Below, piece by piece: positions 1 through 6,362 of a stretch of 6,594 nt of DNA. The position numbers and the translations under genes are program-made. Every line of letters starts with the position of its first letter. Within the stretch, counting starts at the first letter, position 1. Origin of the DNA: Verrucomicrobiota bacterium (GTDB lineage: Bacteria; Verrucomicrobiota; Verrucomicrobiia; Chthoniobacterales; JAFAMB01); contig JAFAJU010000243.1 of assembly GCA_019236035.1 (NCBI GenBank), positions 1 to 6,594 of the forward strand. Reading direction: 5' to 3'. The notes beneath the pieces were generated by a model, which was given only the letters and a program-made list of their open reading frames with translations, was not told the origin of the DNA and ran no database searches.

Positions 1-138
1 GAGCCGGTCCCGAGGGCGGAACTGGTTGTTAATACCGGAATCGTCAAGCGCGCCGAACTGGTCGTGCGGGGCGGGAAAGTCAAACGCGCTGAACTGCTGG
101 TTTATCGGGTGCTGCGGCAAAGCTCGGCATTCCGCTAA
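1..138 (+). CDS. 3' end of an unrecognised gene with a 12-residue repeat (partial at left edge)
   Basis: An open frame runs from the first base to a TAA at 136-138, giving 45 residues. I do not recognise the protein. Three successive 12-codon units start at 13, 49 and 85 (the last incomplete). Each begins with Arg-Ala-Glu-Leu followed by Val or Leu, and the first two carry Gly-x-Val-Lys near the end. The units differ mainly at third codon positions (gcg/gcc/gct for Ala, gtt/gtc for Val), which is what selection on protein in this frame would leave. Third positions are also G+C rich, as in the genes to the right. A second plus frame is also open over this stretch, so the assignment is not certain. 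The start lies outside the window and no strong terminator follows the stop. Confidence 0.45.
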   Translation, partial: EPVPRAELVVNTGIVKRAELVVRGGKVKRAELLVYRVLRQSSAFR

Positions 139-406
139 ATCATAATCTCGACGCATCATTTCAACTGGTTGACCCGGCTAGCCTGTGGTTCTGACGCGGA
201 ACATATCTTTCGCAATATGCCGTCTCGTGACGATTCTTTAGGAAAAACATTGCATAATGCAGTCCCAGTTGCGATGATTTGCCAAGTTTAGGAAGGGTTA
301 CTCGCCTGCTCTCCTTTGCCATAAGAAGAGGCCTCCACTTCCTCAGCGAAGAGTCTGCCCGAATTGCAATTCCAATACATCAGTCGCTTCCAAAAACAAC
401 CTGACG

Positions 407-420
407 CCGCCTCGAGGCGG
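407..420. promoter_or_regulatory. 14-bp perfect palindrome, candidate operator for the efflux operon
   Basis: The sequence CCGCCTCGAGGCGG is identical to its reverse complement and ends 10 bases before the AAAAGGAG of the permease gene. With no spacer it cannot fold into a normal hairpin loop at full length, so a dimeric repressor site (RND operons are often controlled by TetR-, MarR- or MerR-type regulators) is more natural than a terminator. No regulator gene is in the window, and a G+C-rich palindrome can arise by chance, so the role is inferred from symmetry and position only. Confidence 0.3.
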
Positions 421-430
421 GATAGTTTAT

Positions 431-438
431 AAAAGGAG
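431..438 (+). promoter_or_regulatory. Strong ribosome binding site of the RND permease gene
   Basis: AAAAGGAG lies 7 bases before the ATG at 446, an ideal Shine-Dalgarno match and spacing. It supports 446 over the next in-frame ATG at 449 (10-base spacing), though both would work. It is the only clear Shine-Dalgarno among the three complete genes here; the adaptor and dehydrogenase genes have none. Confidence 0.8.
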
Positions 439-445
439 AATCGCT

Positions 446-3400
446 ATGATGTGGATGGTAAAGATCGCTCTTAGAGCGCCCTACACGTTCACCGTTCTGG
501 CAGTCTTATTGCTCATTGGAGGGGCACTCAGCACGCAACAGATGGCAAAGGACATCTTTCCGGCGATCAACATCCCGGTCGTGGGGATCATTTGGACGTA
601 TAATGGACTGCCCGCCCAGGAAATGGCAGAGCGCATTACGACCGTATCAGAGCGAGCCTCAACCACTACCGTCAATAACATTGAACATATCGAATCCAAT
701 TCCTTCAATGGGATAGCTGTAGTCAAGATTTACCTGCAGCAGGGCGCTAGTATTGATGCTGCCATCGCCGAGGTAACAGCCGAATGTCAGACGATTCTCA
801 AGTCGATGCCGCCGGGGATTACGCCACCCAACATTCTTAGCTACAATGCCGCGAATGTCCCGGTTCTGCAGTTGAGTGTCGGCGGGGCGAAATTCTCCGA
901 GCAGGAACTCTACGACTATGCGACTAACTTTATTCGTACGCAGCTGGCAACTGTGCAAGGCGCTTCCATTCCATTGCCTTATGGCGGAAAGACCCGGGCC
1001 GTATCGGTGGATCTCGAGCCGGACAAGTTGGAAGCTTACAACATCGCGCCCCAGGAAGTAGCCAACGCGATCAACCAACAGAGCGTCGTGTTGCCTTCGG
1101 GCACAGCAAAGATCGGCAAGCGCGAGTATGACGTTTTGATCAATGGGAGCACCGACACCATTCAGGCGCTGAATAATCTGCCGGTTAAGCAGGTGAACGG
1201 TGCGACGATCTATATCCGGGACGTCGCTAATGTGCGCGATGGTTATACGCCACAAGTGAACATGGTCGTCTCCAATGGGATCAAAGCCGCGCTCCTACCC
1301 GTTCTCAAAAACGGCAACGCTTCGACCTTAGACGTCGTTTCGGGGGTGCGAAAAGCGCTACCTCAGATAGCCGCGACGTTACCGCAGGAGTTGCAGATTA
1401 AACCGCTCTTCGATCAGTCGGTCTTCGTAAGTTCGGCGCTGGACGGCGTTTTGCGTGAGGGGACCATCGCGGCATCATTGACTGCCGTGATGATCTTGCT
1501 CTTTCTCGGGTCATGGCGCAGCACGCTAGTGGTCGCCACATCAATCCCGCTTGCCATCTGTTTTTCCGTGCTGGCTTTGCACGTGATCGGTCAGAGCATC
1601 AACATTATGACTCTGGGTGGCCTGGCATTGGCCGTCGGCATCCTGGTGGATGACGCGACGGTGGAAATTGAGAACATCCATCGGAACCTGGCCATGGGAA
1701 AGTCGATGATCGATGCGATTCTCGATGGCGCACAAGAGATAGCGACTCCGGCCTTGGTTGCGACCCTCTCCATTTGTATCGTGTTCGTACCGATCTTCTT
1801 GTTAGGCGGTGTCGCTTACTACCTGTTCGCGCCGCTGGCGATGGCCGTCGTCTTTGCGATGCTCGCTTCCTACTTTTTGTCCCGAACGGTCGTTCCTACC
1901 ATGGTGAATTTCCTGCTCAAGAATGAGCATCCCCAGGAGGATTCGAATGAGTTGAAGGCTCCGCACCGAAGGTGGTTTCTGCGTATCCACGAAGGCTTTA
2001 ACCGTGGGTTCGAGAAGCTGCGGAACTTTTACGCCGCGCGTTTGGAGTGGGCGCTTAACCACGGACGTCTGGTGATTGGGGCGATGGTGACGGTCGTGGT
2101 GCTCTCGCTCGTTCTGGTGACGCCATTTCTTGGCGAAGATTTTTTTCCAAAGGTAGACGCCGGCCAATTCCGCCTGCACGTTAGTGCCCCTGCGGGCACG
2201 CGCATCGAGGAAACGCAGCAGGTCTTCTATCAGGTTGAAAATGTAATCCAAAGCGTGATTCCTCAGAACCAGATTGACTTGATCATTGAGAACATTGGAT
2301 TGCCGATGAATCTCAACCTGGCTTTGAGCGACACGGCGACGATCAGTACCGCAGACGGTGAAATCGACGTTTCGCTGAACCAGGCGAAGCATGGCCCTAC
2401 CTTTGATTACTTGAAGAAGATCCGCGAAGAGCTGATAACCAAGTACCCCAATTACACCTATTTCAGCATGCCGGCTGACATCGTCAGCCAAATTCTTAAT
2501 GCGGGTCTGCCCGCGCCGATTGACGTGCAGGTGGTGGGCCATGACTCAAAGAATTTTCAGATCGCTGAAGAGCTCCGTCAGAGAATGGCGCAGGTGCCGG
2601 GAGCGGTGGACGTAAACGTTCATCAGGTCGTCGATAATCCGTCTTTGCTAGTGAACATTGACCGGACTCGCGCCGATCAGCTCGGTCTGACCGAGAAACA
2701 AATCGCCGATGATCTTCTCATCTCGTTGGCAGGCAGCGGGCAGACAGCTCCTAACTTCTGGCTGAACCCGCAGAACGGGGTCAGTTACCCCATCGTGATC
2801 CAAACCCCCCAACACCTGATCAGCTCGACTTCGGACATCAATCTGACACCGATCACGGGTGCTGGCAGTCCTCCGCCCGTGCCGAGTAATATGGGGTATG
2901 AAACGCCAATCACGGGACTCACGGGCGGGAGCGGTTCTCTGCCCCAGCTTCTCAGTAATCTGGCGTCGATCCAGCACATCTCGACTCCGGTCGTCGTCAG
3001 CCATTACAACGTCCAGCCTGTGTTTGACATTTATGCCAATACCCAGGACAGCGATCTGGGATCTGTTGCTCAACAGGTTCAGAAAATCGTTGGCGATGTG
3101 CAGCAACATCTCCCGCGCGGCACCACGGTGGTGATCCGGGGCCAGGTTCAGAGTATGAATAGCTCCTACGTCGGACTCGGTATCGGCATCGCTTTTGCCA
3201 TTCTGTTGGTTTACTTTCTGCTGGCAGTTAATTTTCAAAGCTGGCTGGATCCGTTTATCATCATCATGGCGCTTCCCGGCGCCCTGACCGGAATTGTCTG
3301 GATGCTTTTTGTGACTCGCACACCGATCAGTGTACCGGGATTGATGGGCGCAATTATGTGCATCGGAGTCGCGACATCGAACAGCATTCTGATGGTGACG

Positions 3401-3739
3401 TTTGCTAATGAGCAGCTTCGCTATGAGCGAAAAGATCCGCGCGGAGCAGCACTGGCAGCGGGCTTTACGCGGCTGCGGCCCGTGCTGATGACCGCACTTG
3501 CCATGATTCTCGGCATGCTGCCGATGTCTCTGGGGTTGGGTGACGGTGGAGAGCAAAACGCGCCTCTTGGGCGCGCGGTGATCGGCGGCTTGCTGGTAGC
3601 GACTTTCTTTACCTTGTTCTTCGTTCCCGTTGTCTACAGGCTGCTCAAGCAGAATTTCAAACCGCGAGAATTACATCCGCGTCTGCGCTGGCTCTCAGAC
3701 CAGAATCAGGCGGCGGCGTTGCCGCAACCGGGCGGTTAA
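446..3739 (+). CDS. RND-family multidrug efflux permease (AcrB-like inner-membrane transporter)
   Basis: Proton-driven inner-membrane pump of a tripartite exporter, capturing hydrophobic or amphiphilic compounds from periplasm or membrane. At 1097 aa it is slightly longer than typical AcrB-type pumps (about 1030-1050). The duplicated RND plan is visible: TM1 at ~11-29, first porter loop ~30-325, TM2-TM6 ~336-480, cytoplasmic linker ~490-538, TM7 ~540-560, second porter loop ~562-900, TM8-TM12 ~906-1065. The N-terminal DIFPAINIP segment (36-44) and the TM11 motif RLRPVLMT (1009-1016) are family hallmarks. The TM4 acidic pair is present as Asp402-Asp403 (AcrB Asp407/Asp408). The TM10 lysine (AcrB Lys940) is Ser978 here. 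A Thr/Gly/Pro-rich stretch (~794-850) in the second porter loop looks expanded. The start is set by the AAAAGGAG and the expected short cytoplasmic tail before TM1. The adaptor gene follows after 35 bases, so both are probably one operon. Substrate cannot be read from sequence. Confidence 0.96.
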   Translation: MMWMVKIALRAPYTFTVLAVLLLIGGALSTQQMAKDIFPAINIPVVGIIWTYNGLPAQEMAERITTVSERASTTTVNNIEHIESNSFNGIAVVKIYLQQGASIDAAIAEVTAECQTILKSMPPGITPPNILSYNAANVPVLQLSVGGAKFSEQELYDYATNFIRTQLATVQGASIPLPYGGKTRAVSVDLEPDKLEAYNIAPQEVANAINQQSVVLPSGTAKIGKREYDVLINGSTDTIQALNNLPVKQVNGATIYIRDVANVRDGYTPQVNMVVSNGIKAALLPVLKNGNASTLDVVSGVRKALPQIAATLPQELQIKPLFDQSVFVSSALDGVLREGTIAASLTAVMILLFLGSWRSTLVVATSIPLAICFSVLALHVIGQSINIMTLGGLALAVGILVDDATVEIENIHRNLAMGKSMIDAILDGAQEIATPALVATLSICIVFVPIFLLGGVAYYLFAPLAMAVVFAMLASYFLSRTVVPTMVNFLLKNEHPQEDSNELKAPHRRWFLRIHEGFNRGFEKLRNFYAARLEWALNHGRLVIGAMVTVVVLSLVLVTPFLGEDFFPKVDAGQFRLHVSAPAGTRIEETQQVFYQVENVIQSVIPQNQIDLIIENIGLPMNLNLALSDTATISTADGEIDVSLNQAKHGPTFDYLKKIREELITKYPNYTYFSMPADIVSQILNAGLPAPIDVQVVGHDSKNFQIAEELRQRMAQVPGAVDVNVHQVVDNPSLLVNIDRTRADQLGLTEKQIADDLLISLAGSGQTAPNFWLNPQNGVSYPIVIQTPQHLISSTSDINLTPITGAGSPPPVPSNMGYETPITGLTGGSGSLPQLLSNLASIQHISTPVVVSHYNVQPVFDIYANTQDSDLGSVAQQVQKIVGDVQQHLPRGTTVVIRGQVQSMNSSYVGLGIGIAFAILLVYFLLAVNFQSWLDPFIIIMALPGALTGIVWMLFVTRTPISVPGLMGAIMCIGVATSNSILMVTFANEQLRYERKDPRGAALAAGFTRLRPVLMTALAMILGMLPMSLGLGDGGEQNAPLGRAVIGGLLVATFFTLFFVPVVYRLLKQNFKPRELHPRLRWLSDQNQAAALPQPGG

Positions 3740-3774
3740 CTTCAACAGTCTCAACCTCGAACCTACAGTTCACT

Positions 3775-5022
3775 ATGAATACCCCTCCGCCACGAGCCGA
3801 GAATCCCGAAGCCGGTTCAACAGGGACTAAACCGAGGACCGGAGGATCAGGTAAGCAAGACTCCGTCGGTGCGAAGCCTCCTAACACCATCGTGTTGGTA
3901 GCGGTAGTTGTTATCATTGCAGTCGGTGTTGCCATCTATTTTCTGGCGATCTATCCAAGAATCCAGAATAGCAAAAAGCTTGTTGCGGCGGCTGCGGTGG
4001 CGGGAAAGACGACGGTCATCGTGGTCGAGCCCACGCAAACCTCAAGTGCACCCGAACTAGTTCTTCCAGGTAACGTCGAACCTAACCAAATGACATCGAT
4101 CTACTCCCGAGTCGATGGTTACCTCAAGAAGTGGTACGTGGATATCGGCGACCATGTGCAGCAGGGGCAAGTCCTGGCAGATATCGAAGCCCCACAGATC
4201 GATGCAGATCTGCGCATGGCCCAGGCTCAGTTGGAACTGGCCCAGGCCAATCTAACGTTGGCCAAAACCAATTCGGCACGCTCACAACAGCTGTTCCAAA
4301 ATCATGTCAACTCACAGCAGGAACTCGATACGGTACTGGCGACCGAACAGGTCCAGCAGGCGACCCGAGACAACGCAGCGGCAGCGCTGACGAGCGCGCA
4401 GGACATGAAAGCTTTTGAGCAGATTCGAGCCCCGTTCCCCGGCACGATCACCGCGCGATATATCGATGTGGGCTCTTTGGTCGCCTCCGGTAGTGCCCGG
4501 ACCGTTCAGAAGCTTTTTGACCTGGCTCAGTCCAATCCGGTGCGTGTGTTTGTGAATGTTCCTCAGGCTGACGTCAGTAGTGTGCAACCAGGAACACCTG
4601 CCGCCATCACGGTGGATGAATTTCCAGGTCAGACCTTTGGAGGTAAGGTGGCTCGAGACGCGGGAGCATTCGATCGGTCGTCGCGAACATTGCTGCTCGA
4701 GATCGACGTTCCCAATCCGGACGGTCGCCTGTATGCCGGCATGTACGCTCACGCCAAGTTAGCGCTAAAGAATCCGGCCTTGGCACTCTTGGTGCCGGAC
4801 AATTCGATCCTGATTGATTCGAAGGGTGCTCGAGTCTTGGTGGTCGATTCACCCAATAAGATTCGGATTAAGCCCGTCACTCTGGGGCGCGACTTCGGCA
4901 CAAAATCAGAAATTCTCGGCGGCCTGGACGCTACTGATCGCGTGGTGCAGAATCCGACTAAGGCTCTCCAGGAAGGTATGTCCGTATCGGTCGAGAGTGT
5001 GATGCCCGGCATCAGCAAATAA
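3775..5022 (+). CDS. RND efflux periplasmic adaptor (membrane fusion protein, HlyD/AcrA-like)
   Basis: The adaptor links the upstream RND permease to an outer-membrane channel across the periplasm. The 415 aa begin with a Pro/Gly-rich cytoplasmic tail (1-36), then one hydrophobic helix (~38-58), so it is anchored by a signal-anchor; I see no lipobox cysteine, unlike AcrA. Domains in order: first half of the barrel-sandwich (biotinyl-lipoyl-like) fold with SRVDGYLKKWYVDIGDHV (111-128), an Ala/Gln-rich alpha-hairpin coiled coil (~143-213) that would contact the channel, second lipoyl half starting RAPFPGTITARYIDVGS (218-234), beta-barrel (~250-335) with the family motif LYAGMYAHAKL (319-329), and a C-terminal membrane-proximal domain (~336-410). 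Length is normal. The ATG at 3775 has no Shine-Dalgarno, but it precedes a sensible tail and helix. No outer-membrane factor gene follows. Confidence 0.95.
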   Translation: MNTPPPRAENPEAGSTGTKPRTGGSGKQDSVGAKPPNTIVLVAVVVIIAVGVAIYFLAIYPRIQNSKKLVAAAAVAGKTTVIVVEPTQTSSAPELVLPGNVEPNQMTSIYSRVDGYLKKWYVDIGDHVQQGQVLADIEAPQIDADLRMAQAQLELAQANLTLAKTNSARSQQLFQNHVNSQQELDTVLATEQVQQATRDNAAAALTSAQDMKAFEQIRAPFPGTITARYIDVGSLVASGSARTVQKLFDLAQSNPVRVFVNVPQADVSSVQPGTPAAITVDEFPGQTFGGKVARDAGAFDRSSRTLLLEIDVPNPDGRLYAGMYAHAKLALKNPALALLVPDNSILIDSKGARVLVVDSPNKIRIKPVTLGRDFGTKSEILGGLDATDRVVQNPTKALQEGMSVSVESVMPGISK

Positions 5023-5033
5023 CTTTGTAAGCG

Positions 5034-5047
5034 AAGGCTCCAGCCTT
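5034..5047. repeat. Short inverted repeat between adaptor and dehydrogenase genes
   Basis: AAGGCT-CC-AGCCTT: six complementary bases on each side of a two-base centre, or a five-pair stem with loop TCCA. It sits 12 bases after the adaptor stop and 25 bases before the dehydrogenase start. No T-run follows, so it is a poor intrinsic terminator. It could be a weak attenuator or processing site, or a copy of a dispersed palindromic repeat; one copy cannot tell. Confidence 0.35.
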
Positions 5048-5072
5048 AACATCCGTGGGGCGCTAAGTTACC

Positions 5073-6017
5073 ATGAACATCAAAATTATTGAACCCATCG
5101 GCCAATCTGAAGAAGCGATTCGATCTCGGCTCGCTGATCTCCTGGAAGAGGGCGGTCATCGCCTTTTCATCTGCGATACACGTGGAATGACTGATACCGA
5201 GTTGATCAAAAATGTTAGTGACGCTGACATCCTCCTGCTGAGCAACCGGCCGCTTTCAAGAGTAGTGATCGAAGCCTGCCCCAAGCTCAAGCTGATCTGC
5301 GTGGCGTTTACCGGCATCGATCACGTCGATCAAGGCGCCTGCAAGGCTCGCGGTATCATTCTTCATAACGCGGCAGGTTACGCAGTTCATGCCGTAAGCG
5401 AGTTGGCCATTGGTCTGATGATCGTGCTGTTGCGGAGGATCATCTCTGCGGACGCGACTGTCCGCGCTAGTGGCGACAACCGTGAACTGGCCGGCCACGA
5501 ACTCTTCGGCAAGACTCTAGGGGTTGTTGGCTGTGGTGCCATTGGGCTGCAGGTTGCGCGCCTGGGCAACGCCTTCGGCTGCCGCGTGCTCGGTTTCGAA
5601 CGCCACATTCTCCAGGTCGACAAGGTGACCATCGAGCAGGTCGAGCTCGATGAGCTTTTGAGCCGAAGCGACATCATCAGCCTGCATCTGCCTTTAACTG
5701 CCGATACGCGGGGCTTTATTGGCCGCAAACAGTTAACCCGACTAAAACCTTCGGCCATCCTGATAAATACGGCCCGCGGGCCGGTCGTGGACCAGCCGGC
5801 CTTGATAGAAGCATTGGTTCAGAATCGCCTCGCTGGCGCGGGCCTCGATGTGTTTGACATGGAGCCTCCGCTGCCGCCGACACATCCGGTTTTCAAGGCG
5901 CCGAATACGGTACTTCTACCCCATGTTGGTTTTGAGACGGCCGAAGCCATGTCAGCCAAGGCGGATATCGCACTGCGGCAACTGGAGAATTTCCTGAGCA
6001 GCGAGGAAAGTAGCTAA
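5073..6017 (+). CDS. D-isomer-specific 2-hydroxyacid dehydrogenase, NAD-dependent
   Basis: Cytoplasmic oxidoreductase that interconverts a D-2-hydroxyacid and its 2-keto acid with NAD(H). At 314 aa it has the usual length for single-unit members (glyoxylate/hydroxypyruvate reductase, phosphoglycerate dehydrogenase core) without an ACT domain. A split substrate-binding domain (1-~100 and the C-terminal ~30 residues) flanks the Rossmann domain with G153-x-G155-x-x-G158. Glu176 after the second Rossmann strand (VLGFERH) fits NAD rather than NADP. The catalytic set is intact: Arg235 in NTARGPVVD, Glu264 in FDMEPPLP, His284 in LLPHVGFET. The ATG at 5073 gives the expected first strand (MNIKIIEP); no clear Shine-Dalgarno precedes it, only GGGG 12 bases away. 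It may be read through from the efflux genes, but no functional link is visible. Exact substrate is open. Its TAA touches the presumed end of the IS630 remnant, so the last residues could have been altered by that insertion. Confidence 0.93.
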   Translation: MNIKIIEPIGQSEEAIRSRLADLLEEGGHRLFICDTRGMTDTELIKNVSDADILLLSNRPLSRVVIEACPKLKLICVAFTGIDHVDQGACKARGIILHNAAGYAVHAVSELAIGLMIVLLRRIISADATVRASGDNRELAGHELFGKTLGVVGCGAIGLQVARLGNAFGCRVLGFERHILQVDKVTIEQVELDELLSRSDIISLHLPLTADTRGFIGRKQLTRLKPSAILINTARGPVVDQPALIEALVQNRLAGAGLDVFDMEPPLPPTHPVFKAPNTVLLPHVGFETAEAMSAKADIALRQLENFLSSEESS

Positions 6018-6221
6018 GTACACACGTTCGAATTACGGTGACGTATTTCGTTAGGCTGCGAGAGCCAGCCGTTTGACGGCGATCTTGGCAAGTAGAGCAT
6101 TGAGATCGCGGCGGGTGAAGGTCCAGTTGAAGGGCAATGCCGAGCGCTCATAATGGGACTGAAAGGCAAGCAGGCGCTGTTGGAGTTCCTGCAGAGATGA
6201 GAAATCTTTGGGCGTGAGGAC
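6018..6221 (-). mobile_element. Right-end remnant of an IS630-family insertion sequence
   Basis: Contains the transposase C-terminal coding tail (6051-6221) plus the 33 bases after its stop, which would include the terminal inverted repeat. IS630 elements insert at TA, and TA occurs at 6015-6016 and 6019-6020, directly at the dehydrogenase stop. The opposite end of the element is absent: the transposase reading frame changes into glycogen phosphorylase sequence near 6222. The terminal repeat cannot be confirmed without its partner, so the boundary at 6018 is an estimate. Confidence 0.45.
6051..6221 (-). pseudogene. IS630-family transposase, C-terminal fragment
   Basis: Read on the minus strand, 56 codons followed by a TAA (6053-6051) match the end of IS630-type DDE transposases as I know them: a start resembling VLTPKDF, a helix with LQQRLLAFQSHYE, then PFNWTFTRRDL and a short basic tail ending in LALAA. 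In intact proteins (roughly 340-380 aa) this follows the catalytic DDE domain, which is wholly missing, so the piece cannot transpose. Upstream residues switch abruptly to a glycogen phosphorylase sequence in the same frame. Intact copies elsewhere in the genome would be the expected source. Confidence 0.78.
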
Positions 6222-6362
6222 GGGGATTTCCGACGTTGACAGTGACTCCATACAACAAGCGGCAAGGCGCCCCAACCCTCCATTGCCCAAGCCGGGCTCC
6301 GCTTCCTGCTCCAACAAGTCATCCAGGTCTAAACCCAATTCTTCCACTGCCTGGCGGACGGC
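6222..6362 (-). pseudogene. glgP: Glycogen phosphorylase, internal fragment (47 codons)
   Basis: On the minus strand, 47 codons from Ala-Val-Arg-Gln to Glu-Ile-Pro match the N-terminal third of glycogen/maltodextrin phosphorylases. The core LGNGGLGRLAAC (minus-strand codons near 6290-6252) is a family signature, preceded by LGLDLDDLLEQE and followed by a MESLST stretch where the family has (D/M)ES(L/M)AT. After Ala-Cys the usual Phe is Cys (TGT), one base from TTT. The enzyme normally has about 700-850 residues and a pyridoxal-phosphate lysine near its C-terminus, so this piece has no activity. It is bounded on both sides by unrelated gene fragments and stays open in one frame with the transposase tail. 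Confidence is high for the family and moderate for exact borders. Confidence 0.82.

Larger units (their letters stand above)
139..445. other. Non-coding leader region upstream of the efflux operon
   Basis: About 300 bases with no credible gene on either strand: the ATG codons present (for example at 258 on plus, and two on minus between 200 and 260) meet stops within a few codons. It contains small palindromes (GGCTAGCC at 176-183, TGCAT-A-ATGCA at 251-261, GAGGCCTC at 328-335) and the 14-bp dyad at 407-420. The promoter for the efflux genes probably lies here. The only sigma70-like pair I found is TTGCAT at 250-255 with GATGAT at 273-278 (17-bp spacing), too weak to annotate separately. Confidence 0.6.

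Noticed and set aside
250..278. TTGCAT and GATGAT as a sigma70 promoter with 17-bp spacing
   Set aside because: Only four of six -10 positions match and the region has several equally weak pairs, so it is not a supportable promoter call.
659..1255. Minus-strand open frame of 198 codons
   Set aside because: Antisense to conserved porter-domain coding sequence; no supporting motif or ribosome binding site.
1802..2542. Minus-strand open frame of 246 codons
   Set aside because: Also lies opposite the permease and has low-complexity basic composition with no recognisable motif.
2648..3556. Long minus-strand open frame (302 codons) opposite the permease
   Set aside because: Its product is rich in His, Arg, Gln and Asp with no domain features, typical of a shadow frame. 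The plus strand here encodes clear RND motifs.
3710..3738. GC-rich inverted sequence (GTTGC-C-GCAAC) at the end of the permease gene as a terminator
   Set aside because: A one-base centre cannot form a loop, there is no T-run, and it lies within the coding sequence of an apparent operon.
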